This document shows positions 1 to 6,802 of a stretch of 12,354 bases of DNA, in pieces (the first letter of the stretch is position 1; the number at the start of each line of letters is the position of its first letter). The translations under genes and the position numbers were made by a program. The stretch comes from Nitrospinae bacterium RIFCSPLOWO2_12_FULL_45_22 (lineage in GTDB: Bacteria; 2-12-FULL-45-22): positions 1 through 12,354 of the forward strand of contig MHDQ01000295.1 of the NCBI GenBank assembly GCA_001803565.1, written 5' to 3'. The notes under the pieces are model-generated. The model was not told the DNA's origin. It made no database searches and was given only the letters and a program-made list of their open reading frames with translations.

Positions 1-892
1 TACAAGTTCCCAAAAATTTTCTAGCAAAAGTTTGAGACAAATGACTCTTTTCCCTAGAGAGCCAGAAGAACCGCAGTGTTTGGTCCTTTCCCGGAAGCAC
101 ACTCCTGCGAGGTGGAGAAAGATAGTATCCAAGATTGCCCAGGGTAATGATTATTTTAGATCCGAAACTACTGACTGGAATATAACTTATAAATTTGGGC
201 CCTTTAAGGCCTCTCTTGCCCGAATACCAGAGGATGAAGATCGGTTTCCAGTCGCTCTTTGGACTAAAAATATTTTTATGGAAGGTATTCAGTTTCTCCA
301 GCTCAACAGCAGTGTAATGCGCTGGGCCTGCAGGCCGGATTTACCAGTAGTTTTTCAGTCAGACGGTTCCAATCTTCCAAAGGTAATTCAATACTTGAAG
401 AAAGAACAACCTGATTCCTTTGCCCGCTGGATACAACACATACAGACTGCCTTACCAGAAATCGAAGAAGTACAAATAAAAGAAAGGCCTGAAGACCGTT
501 TCTTATATCTTAATATTAGATACAACAATGGTTTAAAGCTGCCTTCCTGGGTTATCTCTGATGGTACTCTTCGCCTTCTTGCTCAAACGATTATTGCTTA
601 TCTACCGGAAAAGAATCGGATATACATGATTGAAGAGCCTGAGAATGGATTGCATCCTCTTGCTATCGAAAGTATATATCAATCCCTTTCATCAGTCTAT
701 GAAAACCAAATTTTTTTGGCAACTCATTCACCAGCAATATTGCGCCTGGCACAGCCGAAAGATATTCTATGTTTTTCAAAGACCACTTCTGGAGCGGTAG
801 ATATAATAGGGGGAGAAGAACATCCAAAGCTTAAGGACTGGAGAAGAGAGGTTGACCTTGCTACACTCCATGCAGCCGGGGTATTGCAATGA
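1..892 (+). CDS. ABC/SMC-like AAA ATPase, 3' part (5' end outside window), putative defence ATPase
   Basis: The reading frame is open to the left edge (first full codon at 2), so the gene is cut by the window. The TTG at 32 and ATG at 41 are probably internal. Counting from the TTG, the C-terminal ATPase lobe is clear: a signature-like SDGTLR at residues 177-181 where LSGGQ sits in ABC proteins, a Walker B IYMIEEPENGLHP at 197-209, and a switch-histidine segment ATHSP at 230-234. The Walker A motif must lie upstream of the window. This is the AAA_21/OLD-like ATPase type that often pairs with a nuclease or effector in anti-phage systems. The stop overlaps the next start (ATGA), so the two are translationally coupled. 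The closest system I can recall is MAD3 of the methylation-associated defence system, but the other MADS genes are not in view. The ATPase class is secure; the system assignment is tentative. Confidence 0.85.
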   Translation, partial: TSSQKFSSKSLRQMTLFPREPEEPQCLVLSRKHTPARWRKIVSKIAQGNDYFRSETTDWNITYKFGPFKASLARIPEDEDRFPVALWTKNIFMEGIQFLQLNSSVMRWACRPDLPVVFQSDGSNLPKVIQYLKKEQPDSFARWIQHIQTALPEIEEVQIKERPEDRFLYLNIRYNNGLKLPSWVISDGTLRLLAQTIIAYLPEKNRIYMIEEPENGLHPLAIESIYQSLSSVYENQIFLATHSPAILRLAQPKDILCFSKTTSGAVDIIGGEEHPKLKDWRREVDLATLHAAGVLQ

Positions 893-1500
893 AAGATCTG
901 ATCGTTTTGGTGCCCGATAAGAATGTACGGTTTGGAATTGATAGCCTACTTTCACGCTATGAATCGTTGAATATCAAGGACATTTTTTATGATATATTTG
1001 TCCATCCTTTACATGACGCTGGAGTTTATCATAATGCGGCTAATTTTTTAAGAGCATTTTCGAATCATTATTCGTATGCCCTTGTTTTCCTTGACCGAGA
1101 AGGGAGTGGGCAGGAACAAACTCTACCTAACAATATAGCCAATACAGTAAAAAAGGATGTTGAATCTAATGGCTGGCCAGATAGAGTGGAGGTTATCGTT
1201 TTTGATCCAGAACTTGAGATCTGGGTTTGGACGGAATCTCCATATACGGCAGCAGCACTTGGATGGGATAATTATCTGGACTTAAAGAAGTGGCTTAATG
1301 AGCAAGGATTCTGGGAACAAAATTCTTCTAAACCAAAACGACCTAAGGAAGCAGTAGAGAGCTCCTTGAAACTAAAAAGAATTCCCCGTTCATCATCTAT
1401 CTATAGGGAAATTGGTCAAAGGGTCAGCTTACATAGATGTCAGGATGAATCATTTAGAAGCTTTAGAAATATTTTGCAAAAATGGTTCCCAAAAAGTTGA
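889..1500 (+). CDS. Small partner protein of the ATPase, MAD4-like
   Basis: This 203-residue soluble protein starts at an ATG that overlaps the ATPase stop by four bases. It has no signal peptide or membrane segment. Conserved-looking patches are VPDKN near residue 9, an IFVHP segment near 36, ALVFLDREGSG near 64-74, DPELEIWVW near 106-114, KPKRPKEA near 148-155 and a C-terminal PRSSSIY followed by SLHRC. From memory these match a family annotated in public genomes as MADS protein MAD4, which sits beside an AAA ATPase. The acidic patches (LDREG, DPELE) also recall the TOPRIM/DUF4276 proteins that pair with OLD-like ATPases, so a nuclease-like effector role is possible but unproven. The canonical first TOPRIM glutamate motif (EGxTE) is absent; VPDKN occupies that place. 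The gene is AT-rich compared with purD downstream, consistent with acquisition by transfer. Confidence 0.75.
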   Translation: MKDLIVLVPDKNVRFGIDSLLSRYESLNIKDIFYDIFVHPLHDAGVYHNAANFLRAFSNHYSYALVFLDREGSGQEQTLPNNIANTVKKDVESNGWPDRVEVIVFDPELEIWVWTESPYTAAALGWDNYLDLKKWLNEQGFWEQNSSKPKRPKEAVESSLKLKRIPRSSSIYREIGQRVSLHRCQDESFRSFRNILQKWFPKS

Positions 1501-1547
1501 TAAAAATAGACCTATTACCCTCATAGAGGAAAAAACAACTGTACATG

Positions 1548-1553
1548 TATAAT
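1548..1553 (+). promoter_or_regulatory. Candidate -10 box of a purD promoter
   Basis: A perfect TATAAT hexamer lies about 76 bases upstream of the purD start, preceded by TG. No good TTGACA-like -35 box is visible 16-18 bases further upstream. It is therefore a weak candidate, supported mainly by its position at the boundary between two unrelated gene groups. Confidence 0.3.
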
Positions 1554-1614
1554 AGAGAGAAGGAAAACTCGGGTGAATCAATCTTTGCGGCTGGTTTAGA
1601 GAAGCTGGATAATG

Positions 1615-1619
1615 AGGTG
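1615..1619 (+). promoter_or_regulatory. purD ribosome binding site
   Basis: AGGTG within GAGGTG lies nine bases before the ATG at 1629. It supports that start codon, which also places the N-terminal VMVIGEGGREHA motif at the usual distance from the protein start. Confidence 0.6.
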
Positions 1620-1628
1620 TAAATAAAG

Positions 1629-2909
1629 ATGAAAGTTATGGTAATTGGCGAGGGGGGGCGAGAGCATGCCCTGGCCTGGAAAATAGCCCGGAGCCCCCTG
1701 GTTACTAGAGTTTATTGTGCCCCGGGTAATGCTGGCACGGCATTATTAGGGCAAAATATACCCTTAAAAGCGACCAACCTGGAAACGCTGAAAGAATTTG
1801 CCCTAAAAGAAGGAATAGACCTGACCGTGGTTGGGCCAGAACTGCCCCTGGCTATGGGGATAGTAGATGAGTTCCAGGAGGTGGGCTTAAAAGTCTTTGG
1901 CCCTAATAGAAAGACCACCGAGCTAGAGAGCAGTAAGGTCTTTGCCAAAGAAGTAATGACTACCGGCAGGATTCCCACTGCCCCCTATAAGGTAATAAAT
2001 ACCTTTAATGAAGCGATCGAATATATAGAGCAGGCCGAGCAGGCCTTAGTAGTCAAGGCCGATGGCCTGGCGGGTGGTAAGGGGGTTATAGTCTGTTCTA
2101 GTAAGGCAGAGGCTATAGCTGCGGCCAAATCATTGATGGTAGACAAGATATTTGCCGATGCCGGGAATAGATTAGTTATAGAAGAGAGGCTCTGGGGAGA
2201 AGAGGTATCTTTCCTCTGCCTTACTGATGGCGAGGATATTCTTCCGTTAGCTACCTCACAAGATCACAAGCAGATCTTTGACGGCGACCAAGGGCCCAAT
2301 ACTGGTGGTATGGGGGCCTATTCGCCGGCCCCGGTGGTCACCCCTGCCATGTTTGACCGGATAGTAGAAGAGATAGCTGAGCCCACTATCAAAACTATGG
2401 CCCAACTAGGCCGGTCATACCAGGGGGTGCTCTATATTGGTCTGATGATTGACCAGGAAGGGCCTAAGGTCCTGGAATATAATGCCCGTTTTGGCGACCC
2501 AGAGACCCAGCCCCTTATGCTACGGCTGGAGTCTGATTTGGTACCGCTCCTCAAGGCAACTATTACCGGCCAATTGAAGGATTGTCAGATCCATTGGAAA
2601 CCGCAGGCCTCGGTTTGCGTGGTGATGGCTGCGCAAGGCTATCCTGGCCCTTATGAAAAAGGTAAAGAGATCACCGGAATTGAGACCGCAGAAGCCCTGG
2701 AAGATATTGAGATATTTCATGCCGGTACTATAACGAAGGAAGGGAAAATATTTACTAATGGTGGCCGGGTACTGGGCGTGACCTCCTTAGGAGGAGATAT
2801 AGCCCAGGCAATAGAAAGGGCCTATGAAGGGGTTAAGAAGATCTTCTGGGACGGCGCCTACTATCGAGCCGATATTGGCCAAAAAGCCCTGAATAGGGCC
2901 TACCGATGA
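1629..2909 (+). CDS. purD: Phosphoribosylamine--glycine ligase (GAR synthetase)
   Basis: PurD joins glycine to 5-phosphoribosylamine using ATP, giving glycinamide ribonucleotide, the second step of de novo purine synthesis in the cytosol. The 426-residue length is normal for a monofunctional enzyme. The N-terminal domain opens with VMVIGEGGREHALAW (3-17) and continues with APGNAGT (31-37). The ATP-grasp fold shows VVKADGLAGGKGV (141-153), SQDHKQIFDGDQGPNTGGMGAYSP (210-233) and the metal-binding EYNARFGDPETQ (283-294). All key motifs are intact. No other pur gene is adjacent, so it stands apart from a purine operon here. Its stop overlaps the start of the downstream sigma-54 activator, which suggests co-expression. 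Identity is secure. Confidence 0.98.
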   Translation: MKVMVIGEGGREHALAWKIARSPLVTRVYCAPGNAGTALLGQNIPLKATNLETLKEFALKEGIDLTVVGPELPLAMGIVDEFQEVGLKVFGPNRKTTELESSKVFAKEVMTTGRIPTAPYKVINTFNEAIEYIEQAEQALVVKADGLAGGKGVIVCSSKAEAIAAAKSLMVDKIFADAGNRLVIEERLWGEEVSFLCLTDGEDILPLATSQDHKQIFDGDQGPNTGGMGAYSPAPVVTPAMFDRIVEEIAEPTIKTMAQLGRSYQGVLYIGLMIDQEGPKVLEYNARFGDPETQPLMLRLESDLVPLLKATITGQLKDCQIHWKPQASVCVVMAAQGYPGPYEKGKEITGIETAEALEDIEIFHAGTITKEGKIFTNGGRVLGVTSLGGDIAQAIERAYEGVKKIFWDGAYYRADIGQKALNRAYR

Positions 2910-4243
2910 CTATGGTTGAAGAACAGGCATTAATAGAATCTATATTGATAGAGAAGGATAACCTGGACCTTATCTTTGATTTTGTCTCTGACGGTATCTT
3001 TACCCATGACCAGCAGATGCTGATCACCAGCTTCAATACCGCGGCAGAAAAGATAACGGGCTTTAACCGGGCAGAAGCCATAGGTAAAAGGTGTCCGGAT
3101 ATATTCGCTGGGCCCCTTTGCGGTACCCATTGCATCCTCCATCAAGCTGCTAAGGCCAGCCGGTGGATAAAGGACCAAGAACTTCAGATAATGGATAAGA
3201 ACGGCCGCCCCCGGACTATTATCCTTAATACCGCCATTCTACATGATAAAGAGAAAAAACCGTGGGGAGTAGTGGCCATTTTTCGCGACATGACCGAGCT
3301 AGTCTCCTTGAAGAGGCAATTAAAGGAGCGGTTTCAATTCCATAAACTGATCGGGAAGAACCACCAGATGCAAGAGGTTTATAATTTGATTGAAGATATC
3401 GCCGATAGCGATGCTACGGTACTAATCCAGGGTGAAAGTGGTACTGGTAAAGAGCTAGTAGCCCAGGCTATTCACTATCAAGGACCGCGGACTAATAAAC
3501 CCTTTGTTAGGGTCAATTGTTCCACCCTGGCAGAAAGCCTATTGGAAAGCGAGTTGTTCGGCCATGTGAGAGGGGCTTTCACTGGGGCTATTCGGGATAA
3601 AATAGGCAGGTTTGAGCTAGCCCAGGGCGGCACTGCATTTCTGGATGAGATCGGCGATATAAGTCCGGCTATCCAGGTGAAGCTATTGCGGGTACTACAG
3701 GAAAAGGAGATCGAACGGGTAGGGGACACTAAGAGTATCAAGGTGGATGTGAGAGTTATAGCGGCTACAAACCATGATCTAAAAAGATTAATGCGAGAGG
3801 GAAAATTTCGGGAAGACCTCTTTTATCGCCTCTACGTCATCCCTATCCACTTGCCACCTTTGCGCGAGCGCAGGGAGGACATACCGCTCCTGGTAGAACA
3901 TTTTATAAGACAATTTAAGGGGCAAACCGGCAAAAAGATCGAAAGTATCTCCGAGGAAGCCCTGAAGCTCCTATTAGATTATTCCTGGCCTGGTAATGTT
4001 CGGGAATTAGAGAATGTTATAGAACATGCCTTTGTCAAGTGCCGTGTCCCCTTGATCCTCCCTGAACATCTCCCCCAGGAAATCCTCGGGGCAAAGATAG
4101 TTTTCGGTGCCCGAAAACGACCCCGCCTCACCGAAGAACAACTCCACCAAGCCCTTCAGGAAACCCGAGGCAATAAGGCCCGGGCTGCCAGGGAATTAGG
4201 TATAGGCCGAACGACCCTGTGGCGCAAGCTAAAAAAAGGGTAA
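2906..4243 (+). CDS. PAS-domain sigma-54-dependent transcriptional activator
   Basis: This is a 445-residue bacterial enhancer-binding protein without a receiver domain, so it is probably controlled by ligand or redox state and not by phosphorylation. A PAS domain spans about residues 18-130 and carries a cysteine cluster C63-x8-C72-x3-C76 that could bind metal, an Fe-S cluster or a redox signal. The AAA+ domain (about 148-390) is complete: Walker A GESGTGKE (176-183), the sigma-54 contact loop GAFTGA (223-228), Walker B GGTAFLDEIG (241-250) and arginines in the FREDLFYRL segment (301-309). The C-terminus (about 408-445) is a Fis-type helix-turn-helix with GNKARAARELGIGRTTLWRK. The start overlaps the purD stop (ATGA); an in-frame ATG at 2912 is an alternative. 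Its target is unknown, and no -24/-12 promoter was found in the non-coding parts of the window. Confidence 0.95.
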   Translation: MTMVEEQALIESILIEKDNLDLIFDFVSDGIFTHDQQMLITSFNTAAEKITGFNRAEAIGKRCPDIFAGPLCGTHCILHQAAKASRWIKDQELQIMDKNGRPRTIILNTAILHDKEKKPWGVVAIFRDMTELVSLKRQLKERFQFHKLIGKNHQMQEVYNLIEDIADSDATVLIQGESGTGKELVAQAIHYQGPRTNKPFVRVNCSTLAESLLESELFGHVRGAFTGAIRDKIGRFELAQGGTAFLDEIGDISPAIQVKLLRVLQEKEIERVGDTKSIKVDVRVIAATNHDLKRLMREGKFREDLFYRLYVIPIHLPPLRERREDIPLLVEHFIRQFKGQTGKKIESISEEALKLLLDYSWPGNVRELENVIEHAFVKCRVPLILPEHLPQEILGAKIVFGARKRPRLTEEQLHQALQETRGNKARAARELGIGRTTLWRKLKKG

Positions 4244-4266
4244 CTGTTTAGCCACGGTAGGCCTTC

Positions 4267-4391
4267 ACCGCAGACGCTGAGACGCAGAGTCTTCTTACGG
4301 ATCGTAAGGAGTAAGGTGTGAGGGGGCATCTCCTTGCGCCTAACGCTCTCACGCCTTACGGGTCTTCTCTGCGCCTCTGCGCCTCTGCGGT
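4267..4391. repeat. Nested palindromic repeat element (MITE/REP-like)
   Basis: The outer arms 4267-4289 and 4367-4391 are inverted copies built on a GCAGAGGC-type unit; both end in the form ACCGCAGA when read inward from the element edges. Inside them, 4311-4322 pairs with 4348-4359 (11 of 12 identical, the odd pair a G-T wobble), and a small perfect hairpin with a 6-bp stem and 3-base loop lies at 4294-4308. The whole would fold into a long hairpin in DNA or RNA. It fills almost all of the gap between the sigma-54 activator and the fusion gene. No ORF of note lies in it. It looks like a non-autonomous dispersed element and could also act as a bidirectional transcription barrier. Copy number cannot be judged from this window. 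Confidence 0.8.
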
Positions 4392-4404
4392 AAAATAATA
4401 CAAT

Positions 4405-6798
4405 ATGGAAGCAGTTAAAAAAGAGACTCTCAGCCAGGAGATTTATAATTTCGCAACCCTCGCTGCGTTGCGGGAAGCAGTCCTTAAGGTTGCTGAGGCA
4501 TCTGATAAAGACCCTTTGATCTATATCTTACCCAATGCCAGGCGAATACCCCTAAAAAGCCCCACTGGTCAAATAGGTATTTTCCCGGCTTCTTTCAACC
4601 CTTTAACCCTAGCCCATGTTGCCGTGATAGAAGAGGCCAGAAAAATCTTTAGCCTGGAAGAGATAATCCTGATCCTGGACATCAAAAACATTGATAAGGA
4701 CATATTTGGCGCTTCTTTAGAAGACCGGTTATTGATGCTCCAACTCTTCATTACTCCCTTCCCCTACTACAGGATAGGATTGGCCAGTCACGGCTTATTC
4801 CTCCATAAGCTCCAGGCCCTAAAGCGTATCTATCCAGAATCGCTCGGGTTCAATTTTATTGTGGGCTACGATACCATAGCAAGGGTCTTAGATAATAAGT
4901 ATTATGCTGATAGAGAGCGGGCCCTAGATGACTTATTCAGCCAGAGCCGGTTTCTGGTTGCTAATCGCTATGATAAAGGGGAGAAAGAGATAGAAGAGTG
5001 GCTTACTCGAAAAGAAAATAAAAGGTTCACCTGTCTACCGTGCCGGCACAGGCAGGGAGACCGGATAATACCCTTTAACATCCCGTCCCGCTATGCCTTT
5101 ATCACCTCTACTTATATTCGAGACTGGATAAAAGAAGGTAAGCCCATAACAGAACTGGCCCAGTGGGTGCCGGAAGAGGTTCTTTCTTTTATCCAGCAGA
5201 CCGGACTGTATCATCTGCCTCTTCTAATAGAGCGGGAGGGTGAAAAAATTACGATAGATAGATACGATTTGCGTATCCGACTCATCCATCACCTCTTTGC
5301 CCTGAATATCCCGGCTAATCAAAACATAGACCTGAAGAAGCTGATAGAAATAGCGACGTCTGATACCCCCCTGGGAGAGCAAATCAGAAAAATGCTGGCC
5401 ATCCCGTCCCACTGCCTCCCTCCCCGCCCTTATGTAGCCGCACCGTCTAACGGTGCCACATTACTAGGTAACTTCAGCTATAATAAAATCTCTTACTCTT
5501 TGCCCCAGGCCCTGGTAGAAGCTCAGCGCTGCTTGCAATGCCCTGAGCCACCCTGCCAGCGGGCCTGCCCGGATAATATCCCGATAAAACAGCTCCTGGA
5601 AAAAATTTCTAAAGGAGAATTTAAAGAACCAATTGATTGCCTCAGACAGAGACATCCTTTAGCTGGCATGACCGAATATCTCTGCCAAACCCAGGAGAAC
5701 TACTGTGAGGCCCATTGCCTCTTAGCCACCCTTCTAGGGCTAAACCACGGAGTAGCTATCCAGGAAGTATTGAAGACCATCCTCACAAAAGTGAGCCGTG
5801 AGCCGTTAGCAGTGAGCAGTACAGAGCCCGCGGGCTCTTCACTCCTTACTGCTTACTCCTCACCCCTCACACCTAAGATTGCCATTGTTGGTTCTGGTCC
5901 TGCGGGCTTAGCGGCTGCATTTGCCCTGGCCCGAATGGGCTATCAGGCGCATATATACGAGAGGAAAGATAAGATAGGCGGCATACCCCGCCATGAAATA
6001 CCACCTTTCCGGTTCCAGCCCCAACAAGTCTTTGAAGGAATAGAGGAAGAACTAGAATCCCAAGGCATAGAGGTATTTACTAATATCGTTATTGAAAAGG
6101 ATAAGGGCCTTAAAGAATTGCTAAGAGAGGGGTACCGGGCCATATTCCTTGCCACGGGTCTGATTAAGCCATTGCGACTAAATATCCCAGGAGAAGGATT
6201 ACCCCAGGTGATAACTTCGGTGGATCTCTTCACCCTCTATCATCAGCAAGGATTGGATTATTTACTAGACCGGTTCTCTGCTAAGCGGGTAATAATTACT
6301 GATAGTGGCAATACTGCTATGGATACCAGCCGGTTTTTGTTGCGATTAGGAGCGGAACCTATTATAATTCATTGGCGGGCGCACCCCCGGGCCTTACTTA
6401 AGGAAACCTGGGCTGCCCAAAGAGAAGGGGTGAAGTTCTTGCACCTCTGCCGGCCTATCCGGTTCATAGGGGATGATGCAGGAAACTTGAAGTATATCTT
6501 GGTCATCCGAACGGAATACGATAGCCAGACCCAGCAGGATAACCCTATCCCAGGTAGTGAATTTATCCTCCGGGCCGATTATGTGGTCCATGCCATAGGC
6601 TCGCTACCAGACCTGGTACTCCCGGGCTTAAACCTCACCCCTGAGGGCCATGTGATAGTGGAGCCGGAAACTATGGCTACTTCCCTCGACGGTGTATTTG
6701 CCGGGGGCGACTTAGTAGAGAAAGGGAATATATCAACCGCTATCAGGGATGGGAAGAGGGCAGCGCACAGCATTGCCAGTATCTTGGCAAAGGAATGA
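4405..6798 (+). CDS. Fusion: NMN/NaMN adenylyltransferase-like domain + Fe-S/FAD GltD-type oxidoreductase
   Basis: This 797-residue protein joins two normally separate proteins. After a roughly 57-residue leader of unknown role, residues 58-275 form a nucleotidyltransferase with GIFPASFNPLTLAH (58-71, matching the NadD/NMNAT GxFxPxTxxH site), VGYDTIARVLDNKYY in mid-domain and the C-terminal STYIR motif (235-239) followed by VPEEVLSFIQQTGLY. Residues about 365-460 are a GltD/dihydropyrimidine-dehydrogenase-type Fe-S domain with CLQCPEPPCQRAC (376-388) and a second cysteine group ending CEAHC. From 491 an FAD domain has IVGSGPAGLAAA, and GVFAGGD (763-769) closes the flavin site. The NAD(P)-binding Rossmann motif reads TDSGNTAMD (632-640), where GGGN is usual. 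Residues 463-489 are a low-complexity linker encoded by a palindromic repeat. The start is the first ATG after an in-frame stop at 4396; no Shine-Dalgarno is visible. The electron partner and exact pyridine nucleotide are unknown. Confidence 0.9.
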   Translation: MEAVKKETLSQEIYNFATLAALREAVLKVAEASDKDPLIYILPNARRIPLKSPTGQIGIFPASFNPLTLAHVAVIEEARKIFSLEEIILILDIKNIDKDIFGASLEDRLLMLQLFITPFPYYRIGLASHGLFLHKLQALKRIYPESLGFNFIVGYDTIARVLDNKYYADRERALDDLFSQSRFLVANRYDKGEKEIEEWLTRKENKRFTCLPCRHRQGDRIIPFNIPSRYAFITSTYIRDWIKEGKPITELAQWVPEEVLSFIQQTGLYHLPLLIEREGEKITIDRYDLRIRLIHHLFALNIPANQNIDLKKLIEIATSDTPLGEQIRKMLAIPSHCLPPRPYVAAPSNGATLLGNFSYNKISYSLPQALVEAQRCLQCPEPPCQRACPDNIPIKQLLEKISKGEFKEPIDCLRQRHPLAGMTEYLCQTQENYCEAHCLLATLLGLNHGVAIQEVLKTILTKVSREPLAVSSTEPAGSSLLTAYSSPLTPKIAIVGSGPAGLAAAFALARMGYQAHIYERKDKIGGIPRHEIPPFRFQPQQVFEGIEEELESQGIEVFTNIVIEKDKGLKELLREGYRAIFLATGLIKPLRLNIPGEGLPQVITSVDLFTLYHQQGLDYLLDRFSAKRVIITDSGNTAMDTSRFLLRLGAEPIIIHWRAHPRALLKETWAAQREGVKFLHLCRPIRFIGDDAGNLKYILVIRTEYDSQTQQDNPIPGSEFILRADYVVHAIGSLPDLVLPGLNLTPEGHVIVEPETMATSLDGVFAGGDLVEKGNISTAIRDGKRAAHSIASILAKE
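5791..5870. repeat. 80-base palindrome of heptamer repeats inside a coding sequence
   Basis: The left arm 5791-5830 and right arm 5831-5870 are inverted copies with no loop; 31 of 40 positions match by my count. The central 16 bases (5823-5838, AGAGCCCGCGGGCTCT) are a perfect palindrome. Each arm consists of about five degenerate 7-base units of the form GTGAGCC or GTAAGCA. The element is read through in frame and supplies residues 463-489 of the fusion protein, between the Fe-S domain and the FAD domain. It resembles a dispersed intergenic repeat that inserted at a domain boundary. Confidence 0.85.
6789..6794 (+). promoter_or_regulatory. Ribosome binding site that sets the start at 6803
   Basis: AAAGGA lies eight bases before the ATG at 6803 and overlaps the end of the upstream gene. 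It favours that ATG over an in-frame start at 6749 inside the upstream coding sequence. Confidence 0.65.
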
Positions 6799-6802
6799 TG
6801 AT

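Larger units (their letters stand above)
1501..1628. other. Intergenic region between the putative defence pair and purD
   Basis: These 128 bases separate the AT-rich defence-like pair from the housekeeping purD gene, and the shift in base composition falls here. The region holds a perfect TATAAT hexamer at 1548-1553 and the purD ribosome binding site. It also holds a 25-codon ORF (1545-1622, beginning MYNREKENSG) whose stop lies just before purD. I recognise no family in that peptide and do not call it a gene. I see no convincing terminator: the only hairpin near the left end has a 4-bp stem (1520-1530) followed by A residues, not T residues. Confidence 0.6.

Noticed and set aside
1520-1530. 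Hairpin CCTCATAGAGG as a terminator after the defence-like pair
   Set aside because: The stem is only four base pairs and is followed by A residues, not a T-run, on the relevant strand.
1545-1622. 25-codon ORF upstream of purD, a possible leader peptide
   Set aside because: It has no good ribosome binding site, no recognisable family and no attenuator-like hairpin. Its end simply overlaps the purD ribosome binding region.
4267-4391. CRISPR array or structured RNA gene
   Set aside because: The repeats are inverted rather than direct with regular spacers, and no cas gene is near. The symmetry fits a dispersed palindromic element better.
6749-6802. Longer N-terminus for the DUF5618-like protein
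   Set aside because: It would overlap the fusion gene by 50 bases and adds residues unlike the family, while the ATG at 6803 has a well-placed AAAGGA.
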